DNA of 64,000 nucleotides, from the NCBI GenBank assembly GCA_020845895.1, contig JADLEX010000060.1, positions 1-64,000 of the forward strand. The letters run 5' to 3'. The position numbers and the translations under genes are program-made. Positions 33,419 to 42,786 of this stretch are shown piece after piece; position 1 is the first letter of the stretch, and each line of letters begins with the position of its first letter. This stretch comes from Deltaproteobacteria bacterium. Its GTDB lineage: Bacteria; Lernaellota; Lernaellaia; JACKCT01. The notes beneath the pieces were generated by a model, which saw nothing but the letters and a program-made list of their open reading frames with translations, had not been told where the DNA came from and ran no database searches.

Positions 33419-33772
33419 ATGTCAACCATGAGGCTTGAAGCCACCATCCCGGACAATCGAGGCGACGCCATTATTCAGCTGGCGAAACAGCTGGGACTGA
33501 GCCGGAGCCAGATCATCGATGAGGCGCTGGCCTTGTTTCTCAAGGCTGTGCTTGAGGTTCGACGAGGGCGTCGCCTCTTCACAAAGGACCCGGGTTCAAC
33601 GTCTCCCGCCTGCGAGATTGCGACGCCAACACTCGCGGCGCTCGAGTGGGCTCAGAATCCGATGAGACTCGAACTGCCGACCGACGCGATCGAGACGATT
33701 CAGGCGCTCAACGTCAGCCCGCCCAACGCCGGCCCGCGCCTGCGTCGCGCAGCGAGTCGCATCGAACGCTAA
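33419..33772 (+). CDS. ribbon-helix-helix antitoxin (DUF1778/TacA-like)
   Basis: A 117-residue protein whose N-terminal half is a ribbon-helix-helix DNA-binding domain (MRLEATIPDNRGDAIIQLAK, then QLGLSRSQIIDEALALFLKA). The C-terminal half is flexible and proline-rich, as expected for the toxin-binding tail. ATG 33419 follows GAGAGAGG. It is immediately followed (TAAATG) by a GNAT toxin, the standard layout of TacA-TacT-type modules. It probably represses its own promoter. Confidence 0.75.
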   Translation: MSTMRLEATIPDNRGDAIIQLAKQLGLSRSQIIDEALALFLKAVLEVRRGRRLFTKDPGSTSPACEIATPTLAALEWAQNPMRLELPTDAIETIQALNVSPPNAGPRLRRAASRIER

Positions 33773-34318
33773 ATGGACGAGCCGAGGAAGCAACGCACGG
33801 TCACGCCGATCGAGATCGGGGACACCGAATCGGATTTCTCGTGCGGTCGACCGGAACTCGATGTTTACCTCATCCGTCACGCGTTTCCAAACGAAGCCAG
33901 GGGAATCGATCGCACTTACGTCCTGAGGCGAAGAGATGACGAGCCCGAATTGCCGCGTATTCTTGGCTTCCACACGCTCGGCATGGCCCTCATCGAATCC
34001 GCACATGTCGCGGATATCCTTAAGGGGAAACTCCCGAAGTATCCGCTTCCCGTGGCACTCATCGGCCGTCTCGCGGTGGATTTACGAGCGCAGGGGCGTG
34101 GATTCGGGGAACTCCTCCTCATGGACGCCCTTCGGCGGGTCGTGAATGCCGCCGCGATCCTTGGATGCGTCGGGGTCATCGTGGACGCGAAGGACCAAGC
34201 TGCCGCGTCGTTTTACGCGAAATACGACTTCGTCCCCGTCGGCGTGGACGCCTTGCCCAGACGATTGTACCTTCCGATGTCCACGATTCTGTCGGCCTTC
34301 GAAAATCGACCCGGTTAG
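33773..34318 (+). CDS. GNAT-family toxin (TacT/AtaT-like)
   Basis: A 181-residue acetyltransferase matching toxins that acetylate aminoacyl-tRNA. The opening FSCGRPELDVYLIRHAF, the GFHTLGMALIE strand and the acetyl-CoA loop RLAVDLRAQGRGFGELLL are typical. So are the late segments AASFYAKYDFVPV and PRRLYLPM, the latter holding the conserved Tyr region. It abuts the ribbon-helix-helix antitoxin. Target amino acid of the acetylated tRNA cannot be read from the sequence. Confidence 0.82.
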   Translation: MDEPRKQRTVTPIEIGDTESDFSCGRPELDVYLIRHAFPNEARGIDRTYVLRRRDDEPELPRILGFHTLGMALIESAHVADILKGKLPKYPLPVALIGRLAVDLRAQGRGFGELLLMDALRRVVNAAAILGCVGVIVDAKDQAAASFYAKYDFVPVGVDALPRRLYLPMSTILSAFENRPG

Positions 34319-34532
34319 CGAAATCGTCGAGGCGACCGCGCCTTGCGTTCGGGATGCCACCGTGTTAAAGAAGCGCCGCTTTTGACTTCGTCAAACGCGT
34401 CTTGTGTCACGAAAACGCCCATAAATCGGGCCATTACACACACTTCGGGACCGCCGCATCGGTGCCTAGCACGCCTTGGCGTGGGGTTTTGCGACCGGGT
34501 TGAACGAAGTGGAGGAAAAACCGGAGGATCCC

Positions 34533-35432
34533 ATGATCACGATGAAGCAGATGCTCGAGGCGGGAGTCCACTTCGGTCACCAGACCAGCCGGTGGAATCC
34601 CAAGATGAAGCCGTTCATTTTCGGCGACCGGAACGGCATTCACATCATCAATCTGGAGCACTCGCTCCGCAAATTCACGGCCGCGTACCGTTTCGTCGCC
34701 GAGCAGGCCGCCCAGGGCGGAACGATCCTGTTCATCGGCACCAAGCCGGCGGCGCAGACGGTGATCGCGGAGCAGGCGTCGCGCTGCAAGATGCCGTACG
34801 TGAACAACCGGTGGCCCGGCGGCCTCCTGACAAACTTCCAGACCGTGCAGATCTCCGTCACGAAGCTCAAGAAGCTCGAGGACATGGCCGCGAAAAGCGA
34901 CTGGGGCCAGGCGACGAAAAAAGAGATTCTGCTCATGGAAAAGCAGCGCGTGAAGATGCTCAAGAGCTTCGGCGGCATCAAGGAAATGCACGGCCTGCCG
35001 ACCGCGGTCTTCATCATCGATCCGCGCAAGGAGCACATCGCGGTGGACGAGGTGACCTCGCTCGGCCTTCCGATCGTCGCCGTCGTCGACACCAACTGCG
35101 ATCCGTCGCGCATCACCTATCCGATTCCCGGCAACGACGACGCGATCCGCGCGATCACGCTCTTCTCCACCGCCATGGCCGATGCGGTCATCGAGGGACG
35201 CCGCTTCTTCGAGGAGCGCATCCGCGCCGAGGATCGTGGCGACCAGGCGTCGAAGGGCGCGCCCTCCCGGTCCTCGCGGCCGGTGGAGCAGTTGGTTCAG
35301 GAAGAGCCCCTGCCCGGCGTTGAGGTCAAGGTGCGTCACCGCAATGTGGTGCCCGGGGAGGAAGGCGAAGAGGCCGAACACGCCGCCGAGCCCGCCGCGG
35401 AAGCCGAAGCGGACAAGGATTCGGACGCCTGA
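34533..35432 (+). CDS. rpsB: 30S ribosomal protein S2
   Basis: A 299-residue S2 ([31 protein letters not shown]...), first gene of a long operon. The conserved [13 protein letters not shown] and [20 protein letters not shown] segments are intact. The C-terminal 40 residues form an acidic tail ([25 protein letters not shown] in character) that extends the usual length of about 240. ATG 34533 with GGAGG is chosen. The 214-base gap upstream holds no gene. A TTTGAC/GTCAAA hairpin lies in it near 34383. Confidence 0.97.
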   Translation: MITMKQMLEAGVHFGHQTSRWNPKMKPFIFGDRNGIHIINLEHSLRKFTAAYRFVAEQAAQGGTILFIGTKPAAQTVIAEQASRCKMPYVNNRWPGGLLTNFQTVQISVTKLKKLEDMAAKSDWGQATKKEILLMEKQRVKMLKSFGGIKEMHGLPTAVFIIDPRKEHIAVDEVTSLGLPIVAVVDTNCDPSRITYPIPGNDDAIRAITLFSTAMADAVIEGRRFFEERIRAEDRGDQASKGAPSRSSRPVEQLVQEEPLPGVEVKVRHRNVVPGEEGEEAEHAAEPAAEAEADKDSDA

Positions 35433-35507
35433 ACGAGGCGAATTTCGACAACACGGGCGATCGCCGTTGATCGCCCTCCACGATTTTGACAGCTTGAGGA
35501 GAAGACC

Positions 35508-36107
35508 ATGACGATTTCCGCAGAGATCGTGAAAAAACTGCGTGAACAGACCGGCGTCGGGATGATGGACTGCAAGAAGGCGCTGGAGGAAACCGCCGGC
35601 GATTTCGACGCCGCGGTCGATTACCTGCGCAAGAAAGGCATCGCCAAGGGCGCCAAACGCGCGGAGCGCACCGCCGCCCAGGGCGTCGTCGGTCACTACA
35701 TCCACACCGGCGCGTCGATCGGGGTGATGGTGGAACTCAACTGCGAGACCGACTTCGTGGCGCGCAACGAGGAATTCCTGCACGTGGCCAAGGACATCGC
35801 GATGCACATCGCGGCGTCGAGTCCGAAGTGGGTGAAGCCCGAGGATGTGCCCGCGGACGTGATCGAGCACGAGAAGTCGATCTACATGGAAGAAGCTCGG
35901 CAGAGCGGCAAGCCCGAACAGGTGCTGGTCAAGATCGCCGAGGGTAAGCTCCACAAGTTCTACGAAGACAACTGCCTGCTCCAGCAGAAGTTCGTGAAGG
36001 ATCAGGAAAAGACGATCAACGATCTCGTCGCGGACCTGCTGGCCAAGATGGGCGAGAAGATCGAAATCTCCCGCTTCATCCGCTTCAAGGTCGGCGAGGT
36101 CGGCTGA
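35508..36107 (+). CDS. tsf: elongation factor Ts
   Basis: A 199-residue EF-Ts, the nucleotide-exchange factor for EF-Tu. The N-terminal signature LREQTGVGMMDCKKALEE and the core VELNCETDFVARNEEF are intact. It is the short form, like that of Thermus, rather than the 283-residue enterobacterial form. It follows rpsB by 75 bases, the conserved order. AGGAG precedes the ATG. Confidence 0.97.
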   Translation: MTISAEIVKKLREQTGVGMMDCKKALEETAGDFDAAVDYLRKKGIAKGAKRAERTAAQGVVGHYIHTGASIGVMVELNCETDFVARNEEFLHVAKDIAMHIAASSPKWVKPEDVPADVIEHEKSIYMEEARQSGKPEQVLVKIAEGKLHKFYEDNCLLQQKFVKDQEKTINDLVADLLAKMGEKIEISRFIRFKVGEVG

Positions 36108-36110
36108 CCC

Positions 36111-36842
36111 ATGCCGGGATCGGGCCAGACGCGCCGGGTCCTTCTGAAGCTGTCGGGTGAAGCCCTGATGGGCGACACCGGCTACGGCATCGATCCGGCG
36201 GTCATCGAACGCGTCGCGGGCGAAATCCGCGATGTGCACGACCGGGGCGTGGAACTGGCGGTCGTCATCGGCGGCGGAAATATCTTTCGCGGCGTCGCGG
36301 CCAGCTCGAAGGGCATGGACCGCGCCACCGCCGACACGATGGGCATGCTCGCGACGGTGATGAACTGCCTCGCCATGTCCGACGCGCTCGGACGGCTCGG
36401 CATCCCCACCCGCGTGATGACCGCAATCGAGATGAAGCAGATCGCCGAGCCCTACATTCGCCTGCGCGCCCGAAGGCACCTGTCCCACAAGGTCGTCGTG
36501 CTGCTCGCCGCCGGAACCGGTTCGCCGTTTTTCTCGACCGATACCGCCGCCGCCCTGCGTGCCGCCGAGATCGGCGCGTCATGCCTGTTCAAGGCCACCA
36601 AGGTGGACGGCGTGTACGACTCCGATCCGGCGAAAAATCCCGCCGCGGTGCGCTTTGACTCGCTGAGTTATGACGACGTGCTGCGAAAACACCTGCGCGT
36701 CATGGACGCCACCGCGATTTCGCTGTGCGCCGAGAACAAGACGCCGATCAACGTGTTCAACATGTCCGTGCCGGGAAACATCGTGCGCGCCCTGTGCGGC
36801 GAGCCGATCGGCACGACGATCGGAGAGACCGATGACGAATGA
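36111..36842 (+). CDS. pyrH: uridylate kinase
   Basis: A bacterial hexameric UMP kinase of the amino-acid-kinase fold, 243 residues. Landmarks are [54 protein letters not shown] and [13 protein letters not shown]. It provides UDP for nucleotide and sugar-nucleotide synthesis. Its 3' end overlaps frr by 11 bases. Confidence 0.97.
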   Translation: MPGSGQTRRVLLKLSGEALMGDTGYGIDPAVIERVAGEIRDVHDRGVELAVVIGGGNIFRGVAASSKGMDRATADTMGMLATVMNCLAMSDALGRLGIPTRVMTAIEMKQIAEPYIRLRARRHLSHKVVVLLAAGTGSPFFSTDTAAALRAAEIGASCLFKATKVDGVYDSDPAKNPAAVRFDSLSYDDVLRKHLRVMDATAISLCAENKTPINVFNMSVPGNIVRALCGEPIGTTIGETDDE

Positions 36843-37389
36843 AGTGCTCGAAAGTCTCGACGACGGCCTGAAGAAGGCGATCGACGCGTTCAACCGAGAA
36901 CTCGCCAAACTGCGCACCGGACGCGCGAACCCCGCGCTGCTCGAGGGCATCCGGGTGGACTACTACGGCACGGCGACGCCGATCAATCAGATGGCGTCGG
37001 TCAGCGTGCCCGAAAACCGGCTGATCGTAATCGTGCCCTGGGATCAGGGGCAGGTCGGAGCGATCGAAAAGGCGATCCAGAAATCGACGCTCGGCATCTC
37101 GCCCGCCAGCGACGGCAAGGTCATTCGCATCGCGTTTCCGCCCCTGACCGAGGATCGCCGCCGCGACATCGTCAAACAGCTCAAAAAGCTCGCCGAGGAA
37201 TGCAAGATCCAGGTGCGCATGGAACGCCGCGACGCGATCGAGACGCTCAAGTCCTTCGAGAAGGACGGCGACATCGCCGAGGACGACTCGCGCCGCGCGC
37301 AGGAAAAGGTGCAGAAGGCGCACGACGATTACATCCGCAAGGTGGACGAGATCACGGAGCGCAAGGAAAAAGAGGTCATGGAGATCTGA
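36832..37389 (+). CDS. frr: ribosome recycling factor
   Basis: A 185-residue RRF, the same length as in E. coli. Conserved segments are [33 protein letters not shown] and [17 protein letters not shown]. It splits post-termination ribosomes with EF-G. The start ATG lies inside the pyrH reading frame, implying translational coupling. Confidence 0.97.
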   Translation: MTNEVLESLDDGLKKAIDAFNRELAKLRTGRANPALLEGIRVDYYGTATPINQMASVSVPENRLIVIVPWDQGQVGAIEKAIQKSTLGISPASDGKVIRIAFPPLTEDRRRDIVKQLKKLAEECKIQVRMERRDAIETLKSFEKDGDIAEDDSRRAQEKVQKAHDDYIRKVDEITERKEKEVMEI

Positions 37390-37461
37390 ACGGGTCCGTT
37401 TGGGTCGCCCGCATGGCGGCGCGATCATATGGGATTCGTTTTTCACTCTCGGGGGAATCGC

Positions 37462-38226
37462 GTGCTCACACGTCAGCAGGTGATGGAGCTTCCCCCGGAA
37501 CGCCGGCCCCGGCACATCGCGGTCATCATGGACGGCAACGGGCGCTGGGCGAACGAGCGCGGGCGGCATCGCCTCTTCGGACATCGCAAAGGGATCATCG
37601 CGGTCCGCGAAACCGTCCGCGAGTGCCACCGCCTCGGCATCGGCTGGCTCACCCTCTACGCATTTTCCACCGAAAACTGGAGCCGCCCCGCCGGCGAGGT
37701 CTCGGGCCTGTGGCGACTGCTCAAGAGCTACGTGAAGTCCGAGCTGCCCGAACTGCTGGAAAACGGCGTGCGCCTGAACGTGATCGGCGCGCTCGACCGC
37801 ATCCCCAAGGACACGCGCGACGCGATCGACGAGACGATCCGCGCCACGGCGCACGGACGCAATCTCGTGCTCACCATCGCACTGTCGTACAGCGGGCGTG
37901 ACGAGATCGTGAACGCCGCGCGCAAGCTGGCCGAACGTGCGAGAGACGGCTCGCTCATTCCGTCCGCCATCGACGAGTCGGCATTCAATTCGGCGCTCGA
38001 CACGCACGACATGCCCGATCCGGACCTGCTCGTACGCACCAGCGGCGAGTTTCGTATTTCCAATTTCCTGCTCTGGCAGCTCGCGTATTCGGAGATTCAC
38101 GTGACGCCGACGCTGTGGCCGGATTTCGGCCCCGCCGAGCTTCACGCCGCGATCTTCGATTATTCGCGCCGGGAGCGCCGATTCGGCAAGACGGGCCAGC
38201 AGATCCGCGCCGAATCGGCGAAGTGA
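37462..38226 (+). CDS. uppS: undecaprenyl diphosphate synthase
   Basis: A cis-prenyltransferase making the C55 lipid carrier. Motifs present are HIAVIMDGNGRWANERG (catalytic Asp), GHRKG, LYAFSTENWSRP and LLVRTSGEFRISNFLLWQ. GTG 37462 follows GGGGGA and yields 254 residues, the usual size. ATG 37429 would add 11 residues without a good Shine-Dalgarno. Together with dxr and cdsA it forms the lipid part of the operon. Confidence 0.95.
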   Translation: MLTRQQVMELPPERRPRHIAVIMDGNGRWANERGRHRLFGHRKGIIAVRETVRECHRLGIGWLTLYAFSTENWSRPAGEVSGLWRLLKSYVKSELPELLENGVRLNVIGALDRIPKDTRDAIDETIRATAHGRNLVLTIALSYSGRDEIVNAARKLAERARDGSLIPSAIDESAFNSALDTHDMPDPDLLVRTSGEFRISNFLLWQLAYSEIHVTPTLWPDFGPAELHAAIFDYSRRERRFGKTGQQIRAESAK

Positions 38227-38237
38227 GGAACGGTTTC

Positions 38238-39068
38238 ATGGCGATGGACAAGAAGAAGATTGTTGCGGCGCTCGCGCTGATTCCTTTTTTTGCGTGGCTC
38301 GTCGGCTGGGGAAAGCCCGAGTATTTTCTCGCGCTCGCGTTGCCGCTCGGCGCGCTGGTCGGCGCGTACGAACTCGGTCGCTTGACGATGCCGGGCCAAA
38401 AATTTGAGCAGGCACTTCTGGTGATGGCGAGCGTTTTCGCATGCATGGCTTCCCAGACGGGCGAGATGGAAGCGACGGTGGGCGCGGTCTGCGCCATCGT
38501 TGTGCTCACGTTGTCGGCACTCCTGTTCAAGGAGCGCGATCTGGCGGCGATCTATACGTCCACCGCGAAGATCGTTTTCGGCGCGGTCTACGTGGGGTTG
38601 CTCCTGGGCGTGGTCGTCGCCATCAAGAGGCTCGAACCCGGCCTGGGCAATACCAAACTGCTCTTTCTGCTGTTTGCCCTCACGTGGGCCGGCGACGCGG
38701 GCGCGTTTTTCGCGGGCAGCCTGTGGGGCAAACGCAAGCTGTGGCCCGCCGTCTCCGCGGGCAAGACCTGGGAAGGGCTCGTCGGCGGATTCGTCTGCAC
38801 GATCGCGTTCGCCCTCGGCGTGGCGTGGTTTTCCAAAGTCTGGATCTGGCAGGACGGCCTGATTCTCGGCGCGCTCGTGGGCGTCTTCGGGCCCATCGGC
38901 GACCTGGTGGAGTCGGCGATCAAGCGCGGCGCGAACGTCAAGGATTCGGGCGTTTTCCTGCCCGGGCACGGCGGCGTGCTGGACCGGATCGACTCCATCC
39001 TCTTCACCGCGCCCATCGTGTATTATTACGCTCTTTTGTATGGACCTTTGCGCATCGCCGCGCAGTGA
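38238..39068 (+). CDS. cdsA: phosphatidate cytidylyltransferase
   Basis: CDP-diacylglycerol synthase, an integral membrane enzyme of 276 residues with about seven or eight helices. The signature KDSGVFLPGHGGVLDRIDS is intact. DAGAFFAGSLWGKRKL and KTWEGLVGG are also conserved. It supplies CDP-diacylglycerol to PssA, encoded downstream in the same operon. ATG 38238 has GAGG 9 bases upstream. Confidence 0.95.
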   Translation: MAMDKKKIVAALALIPFFAWLVGWGKPEYFLALALPLGALVGAYELGRLTMPGQKFEQALLVMASVFACMASQTGEMEATVGAVCAIVVLTLSALLFKERDLAAIYTSTAKIVFGAVYVGLLLGVVVAIKRLEPGLGNTKLLFLLFALTWAGDAGAFFAGSLWGKRKLWPAVSAGKTWEGLVGGFVCTIAFALGVAWFSKVWIWQDGLILGALVGVFGPIGDLVESAIKRGANVKDSGVFLPGHGGVLDRIDSILFTAPIVYYYALLYGPLRIAAQ

Positions 39069-39074
39069 GAGCGC

Positions 39075-40262
39075 ATGAAACGGATTTCCATCCTCGGCAG
39101 CACCGGCTCGATCGGGGTCAACGTCCTCAACATCGTCCGCGCCCATCCGGGGCGCTACGTCGTCAGTGCCCTGGCGGCGGGCGGACGCGTGGATCTCGTC
39201 GCCGAACAGGTGCGTGAGTTCCGCCCGCGCCTCGTGAGCCTGCGCGACGCCGACGACGCCGCGCGCCTTCGGGACCTGCTCGGCGCCGACGCGCCGCGCG
39301 TGGTCTGCGGGGAATCGGGGATCCGCGAGGTCGCCACGATCGCCGAGGCCGACATGGTCTTTTCGGCGGTCGTCGGCGCGGCGGGTATGCAGCCGACGTG
39401 GGCGGCGGTCGATGCGGGCAAACCCGTTGCGCTCGCCAACAAAGAGACGCTGGTGATGGCTGGCCGCCTGATTCTCGCCCTCGCGAAACTGCGCGGCGTG
39501 CCCTTGCTGCCGGTCGATTCCGAGCATTCCGCCATCTTCCAGAGCCTCGTCGGCCACAACCGCGACGAGATCGAGCGGATCATCCTCACGGCGTCGGGCG
39601 GCCCGTTCCGCGGACGCACGGCCGCGTCGCTCGAAACGGCGACGCTCGACGAGGCGCTCGCGCATCCCACGTGGAAGATGGGGCCGAAGATCACCATCGA
39701 CTCCTCGACGCTGATGAACAAGGGACTCGAGGTCATCGAGGCGCACTGGCTCTTCGGCCTGCCGCCCGAGCGCATCGACGTCGTGATCCACCCCGAGTCG
39801 ATCATCCATTCGATGGTGGAGTTTCAGGACGGCCAGGTGATCGCCCAGCTCGGCGTGCCCGACATGCGCGGACCCATTGGATACGCGCTGAGCTACCCCG
39901 CGCGGCTCGTCGGCGTGATGCCGCGCCTCGATCTCGCGCGCGTGGGGCGACTGAACTTCATGGACGTCGATCGCGATGCCTTCGCGTGCCTCGACCTCGC
40001 CTACGACGCCCTGCGCGGGCCGGACGACGCGCCTGCCGTGCTCAACGGCGCGAACGAAGTCGCCGTCGCGGCCTTTCTCGCGGGCCGCATCTCGTGGCAG
40101 GATATCGCGAAGATCAACCGACAGTGCGTGGAAACCGTATCGGGCCGCGCGCTGTCCACCCTCGACGACGTGATGGAGGCCGACGCCCGCGCGCGGGAAT
40201 TCGCCGACCGACTCGTCGCCGAACGCGGACCCGCCGAACGCGCGTCCGCGGCCCATGCCTAG
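39075..40262 (+). CDS. dxr: 1-deoxy-D-xylulose-5-phosphate reductoisomerase
   Basis: Second step of the non-mevalonate isoprenoid pathway. The NADPH loop reads ILGSTGSIGVNVLN. Catalytic and metal-binding segments ANKETLVMAG, LPVDSEHSAIFQ and HPTWKMGPKITIDSSTLMNK are present. The 395 residues match the family. The product ultimately feeds UppS. It lies 6 bases after cdsA. Confidence 0.97.
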   Translation: MKRISILGSTGSIGVNVLNIVRAHPGRYVVSALAAGGRVDLVAEQVREFRPRLVSLRDADDAARLRDLLGADAPRVVCGESGIREVATIAEADMVFSAVVGAAGMQPTWAAVDAGKPVALANKETLVMAGRLILALAKLRGVPLLPVDSEHSAIFQSLVGHNRDEIERIILTASGGPFRGRTAASLETATLDEALAHPTWKMGPKITIDSSTLMNKGLEVIEAHWLFGLPPERIDVVIHPESIIHSMVEFQDGQVIAQLGVPDMRGPIGYALSYPARLVGVMPRLDLARVGRLNFMDVDRDAFACLDLAYDALRGPDDAPAVLNGANEVAVAAFLAGRISWQDIAKINRQCVETVSGRALSTLDDVMEADARAREFADRLVAERGPAERASAAHA

Positions 40263-40274
40263 ACGGAGACATCG

Positions 40275-42062
40275 ATGGATCTGATTCTGTCGCTGGGACA
40301 TAAGATTTTTTACTTCATCGTGCTGATCTCGGTGCTCGTGATCGTGCACGAGTGGGGACACTTCATCGTCGCGCGCTGGTGCGGCGTGCGCGTCGAGGCG
40401 TTTTCGCTCTTTTTCGGCAAGGTCCTGTGGAAACGCATGTGGCGGGGCACCGAGTGGCGCCTTTCGGCCATCCCCTTCGGCGGATACGTCAAGATGCTCG
40501 GCCAGTCGGATCTCGGCTCCGACCAGAACGAGGCGATGTATCGCGAAAAGGCGCTGGAGGAGCTCACGGGGAAGCCGCACGAGGAGATCACCGAACACGA
40601 CGCCGCGGCCCTGGACGCCTCCGCCATCGCCGAGCGCGCCGCGCAGCTCAAGTCCGTCTCTTTCGCGCACAAGTCGGTGTGGCAGCGTTCGGCGATCGTC
40701 TTCGCCGGGCCGCTCATGAACGTCGTGCTCACCGTGGTCATCTTCACGGCGATGTTCTTCGCCGGCTACCCGACCATCACCACGCTCGTCGGCGACGTGA
40801 CCGACGGCGGCGCGGCCGATCTCGCGGGCCTTCGCCCCGGCGATCGCGTGACCGCCATCGACGGCCGCGAACTCACGCGATGGGACGACATGTCCCAAAT
40901 CGTCGAGGAATCGGCGGGCAAGCCGCTCGTCTTCGACGTCGCGCGCGGCGACGAAAAGTTGTCGCTCACCGTGACGCCCGAAGCGGGACGCAAGAAGAAC
41001 GTCTTCCAGTTCGAGGAGGACGCCGGCGTCATCGGCATCGCGCCCGACGGTTACATGCCCGTCATCGGCGTGCGCGACCCCGCGTCGCCCGCGGCGATGG
41101 CCGGGCTGCGCACGGGCGATCTGGTGAAATCGGCGAACGGGCATCCCGTGCGTTACCTCGACGACTTCGAGCGCGAACTCGCGCGGACGAACGGCGAGAT
41201 GACGATCGTGGTCGAACGCGGCGGGCTCGCCCTGGAAGAGAAGGATCGCAAGCCCGAGTCCGCCGAGGTCCGCCTCGCCGTCGCGGCGGGATCGAGCCTC
41301 GCGGCGCTGGGCATCGAACGCGGCGACCTGTACGTCTTCGAGATCGTGCCCGACTCCGCGGCGGTGAAGGCCGGCGTGCAAACTGGCGACCGAATCGTGT
41401 CGATCGACGGTGCGCCGATCGACGACTGGTCGGCCTTCAGCAAAAAGGTGAAGGAGAGCGCGAACAAGCCGCTCGACATGGTCGTTGAGCGCGCGGGCGT
41501 GGCGACGTCGCTGTCGATTACGCCGGACGTGAAACAGGAAAAGGATCTGCTCGGAGACGTCATCACGTACGGTCGCGCCGGCATCTATCCGTGGATCAGC
41601 CATTCGGCCGCGGAGATGGTGGACGAGCGGTACGTGAATCCGTTCAGGGCCGTCGCGCGCGGCGTCGAGATGACGGCGTACTGGAGCGTGCTGACGGTGC
41701 AGGGCTTCGTGTACCTCATGACCGGCGACGTTTCCGTCAAGTCGCTCGGCGGCCCGATCATGATCGCCGATCTCGCGGGCAAGAGCGCGGAGGTCGGCAT
41801 CTTCTCGTTCCTGTTCACCATCGCGATCCTGTCGATCAACCTCGCGATCCTGAACCTGCTGCCCATCCCCGTCCTCGACGGCGGGCACCTGATGATTTTC
41901 ACCGTCGAGGCCATCTTCCGGCGCCCGCTGCCCGAAAAGGGGCTGCGCTGGGTGACGAATTTCGGCCTGGCGCTCGTCGGCGGGCTCATGCTCACGGTGA
42001 TCTTCAACGACATCGCGCGGATCTTCCCGGGGTTGCGAACGCTCTTCGGACTGCTGGAATGA
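40275..42062 (+). CDS. rseP: RseP-like site-2 protease with three PDZ domains
   Basis: An intramembrane zinc metalloprotease of 595 residues. The active site is HEWGH at 25-29, and NLLPIPVLDGGHL at about 527-539 supplies the Asp ligand. Between them are three PDZ-like units: about 170-235 (GGAADLAGLRPGDRVTAIDG), 262-318 (PAAMAGLRTGDLVKSANG) and 353-415 (SAAVKAGVQTGDRIVSIDG). The family normally has one or two PDZ domains and about 450 residues. A charged insert at about 85-125 also precedes the second helix. It likely cleaves an anti-sigma factor or signal peptides; no anti-sigma gene is nearby. Confidence 0.93.
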   Translation: MDLILSLGHKIFYFIVLISVLVIVHEWGHFIVARWCGVRVEAFSLFFGKVLWKRMWRGTEWRLSAIPFGGYVKMLGQSDLGSDQNEAMYREKALEELTGKPHEEITEHDAAALDASAIAERAAQLKSVSFAHKSVWQRSAIVFAGPLMNVVLTVVIFTAMFFAGYPTITTLVGDVTDGGAADLAGLRPGDRVTAIDGRELTRWDDMSQIVEESAGKPLVFDVARGDEKLSLTVTPEAGRKKNVFQFEEDAGVIGIAPDGYMPVIGVRDPASPAAMAGLRTGDLVKSANGHPVRYLDDFERELARTNGEMTIVVERGGLALEEKDRKPESAEVRLAVAAGSSLAALGIERGDLYVFEIVPDSAAVKAGVQTGDRIVSIDGAPIDDWSAFSKKVKESANKPLDMVVERAGVATSLSITPDVKQEKDLLGDVITYGRAGIYPWISHSAAEMVDERYVNPFRAVARGVEMTAYWSVLTVQGFVYLMTGDVSVKSLGGPIMIADLAGKSAEVGIFSFLFTIAILSINLAILNLLPIPVLDGGHLMIFTVEAIFRRPLPEKGLRWVTNFGLALVGGLMLTVIFNDIARIFPGLRTLFGLLE

Positions 42063-42087
42063 GACCGGAGCCGGCGACGGGCACACG

Positions 42088-42774
42088 ATGATCGTCCTGG
42101 CCATCGACACGTCGGGCCCGTGCGCCGAAATCGCCCTCCGCGATGGCGACGAGCGGCTCGCGACGACCTCGCTGCGCGGCGCGGCGCACCACTCCGAGAC
42201 GTTGATCGTCGCGCTCGACGCCTTGCTCGCGCACCTGCGCCTGGGCGTGAACGACATCGACCTGTTCGCATGCACGATCGGGCCGGGATCGTTCACCGGG
42301 CTTCGCATCGGCATTTCGACCGTGCTCGGTCTCGCCGAGGCGACGGGTAAGGCGGCGATCGGAGTCACCACGTTGGAAGCGGTCGCTTTCCCTTATCTCA
42401 ACGGTGCGTGGCCGGTGGCCGCCTGTCTCGACGCCAAACGGGGGCAGATCTACGCACAGGTGTTCCGGGGAGGCTTCGGCCTTGCCGATTCGGACGGGGA
42501 CCCGCGCGCCTGGAAACCCGCCGATTTCGCCGCGTCGCTGGCCGAACCGACGCTCGTCGTCGGAGACGGCGCGGATGCGTATCGCGACGTGCTGCGCGAT
42601 TCCTCGAACGGCCGCGCGGTGCCGGTCGCTCCGGGACTGTGCTACCATCTCGCCGAATCGGTCGCGATGATCGCCGAACGGCGCGCGGCAACTGACGCGG
42701 TGACGACCCCGCCCATCCCGCTATACGTTCGTTCCTGGGACTCCGGCGACGCCGCCGATCCCGGGCCGCGATAG
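42088..42774 (+). CDS. tsaB: tRNA t6A biosynthesis protein TsaB
   Basis: TsaB is a Hsp70/actin-fold paralogue of TsaD needed for threonylcarbamoyladenosine at tRNA position 37. The 228-residue protein shows VLAIDTSGPCAEIAL, HHSETLIVALDALL and the diagnostic GPGSFTGLRIGISTVLGLA. The C-terminal part is variable, as in the family. The gene sits between rseP and pssA in the operon. Confidence 0.93.
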   Translation: MIVLAIDTSGPCAEIALRDGDERLATTSLRGAAHHSETLIVALDALLAHLRLGVNDIDLFACTIGPGSFTGLRIGISTVLGLAEATGKAAIGVTTLEAVAFPYLNGAWPVAACLDAKRGQIYAQVFRGGFGLADSDGDPRAWKPADFAASLAEPTLVVGDGADAYRDVLRDSSNGRAVPVAPGLCYHLAESVAMIAERRAATDAVTTPPIPLYVRSWDSGDAADPGPR

Positions 42775-42786
42775 ATCGGAGACGCT

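Noticed and set aside
38160-42371. A minus-strand open frame of about 1400 codons
   Set aside because: It lies antisense to uppS, cdsA, dxr and rseP, all with clear family motifs. It is a by-product of GC-rich third positions, and its composition (His, Arg and Asp rich) is not protein-like.
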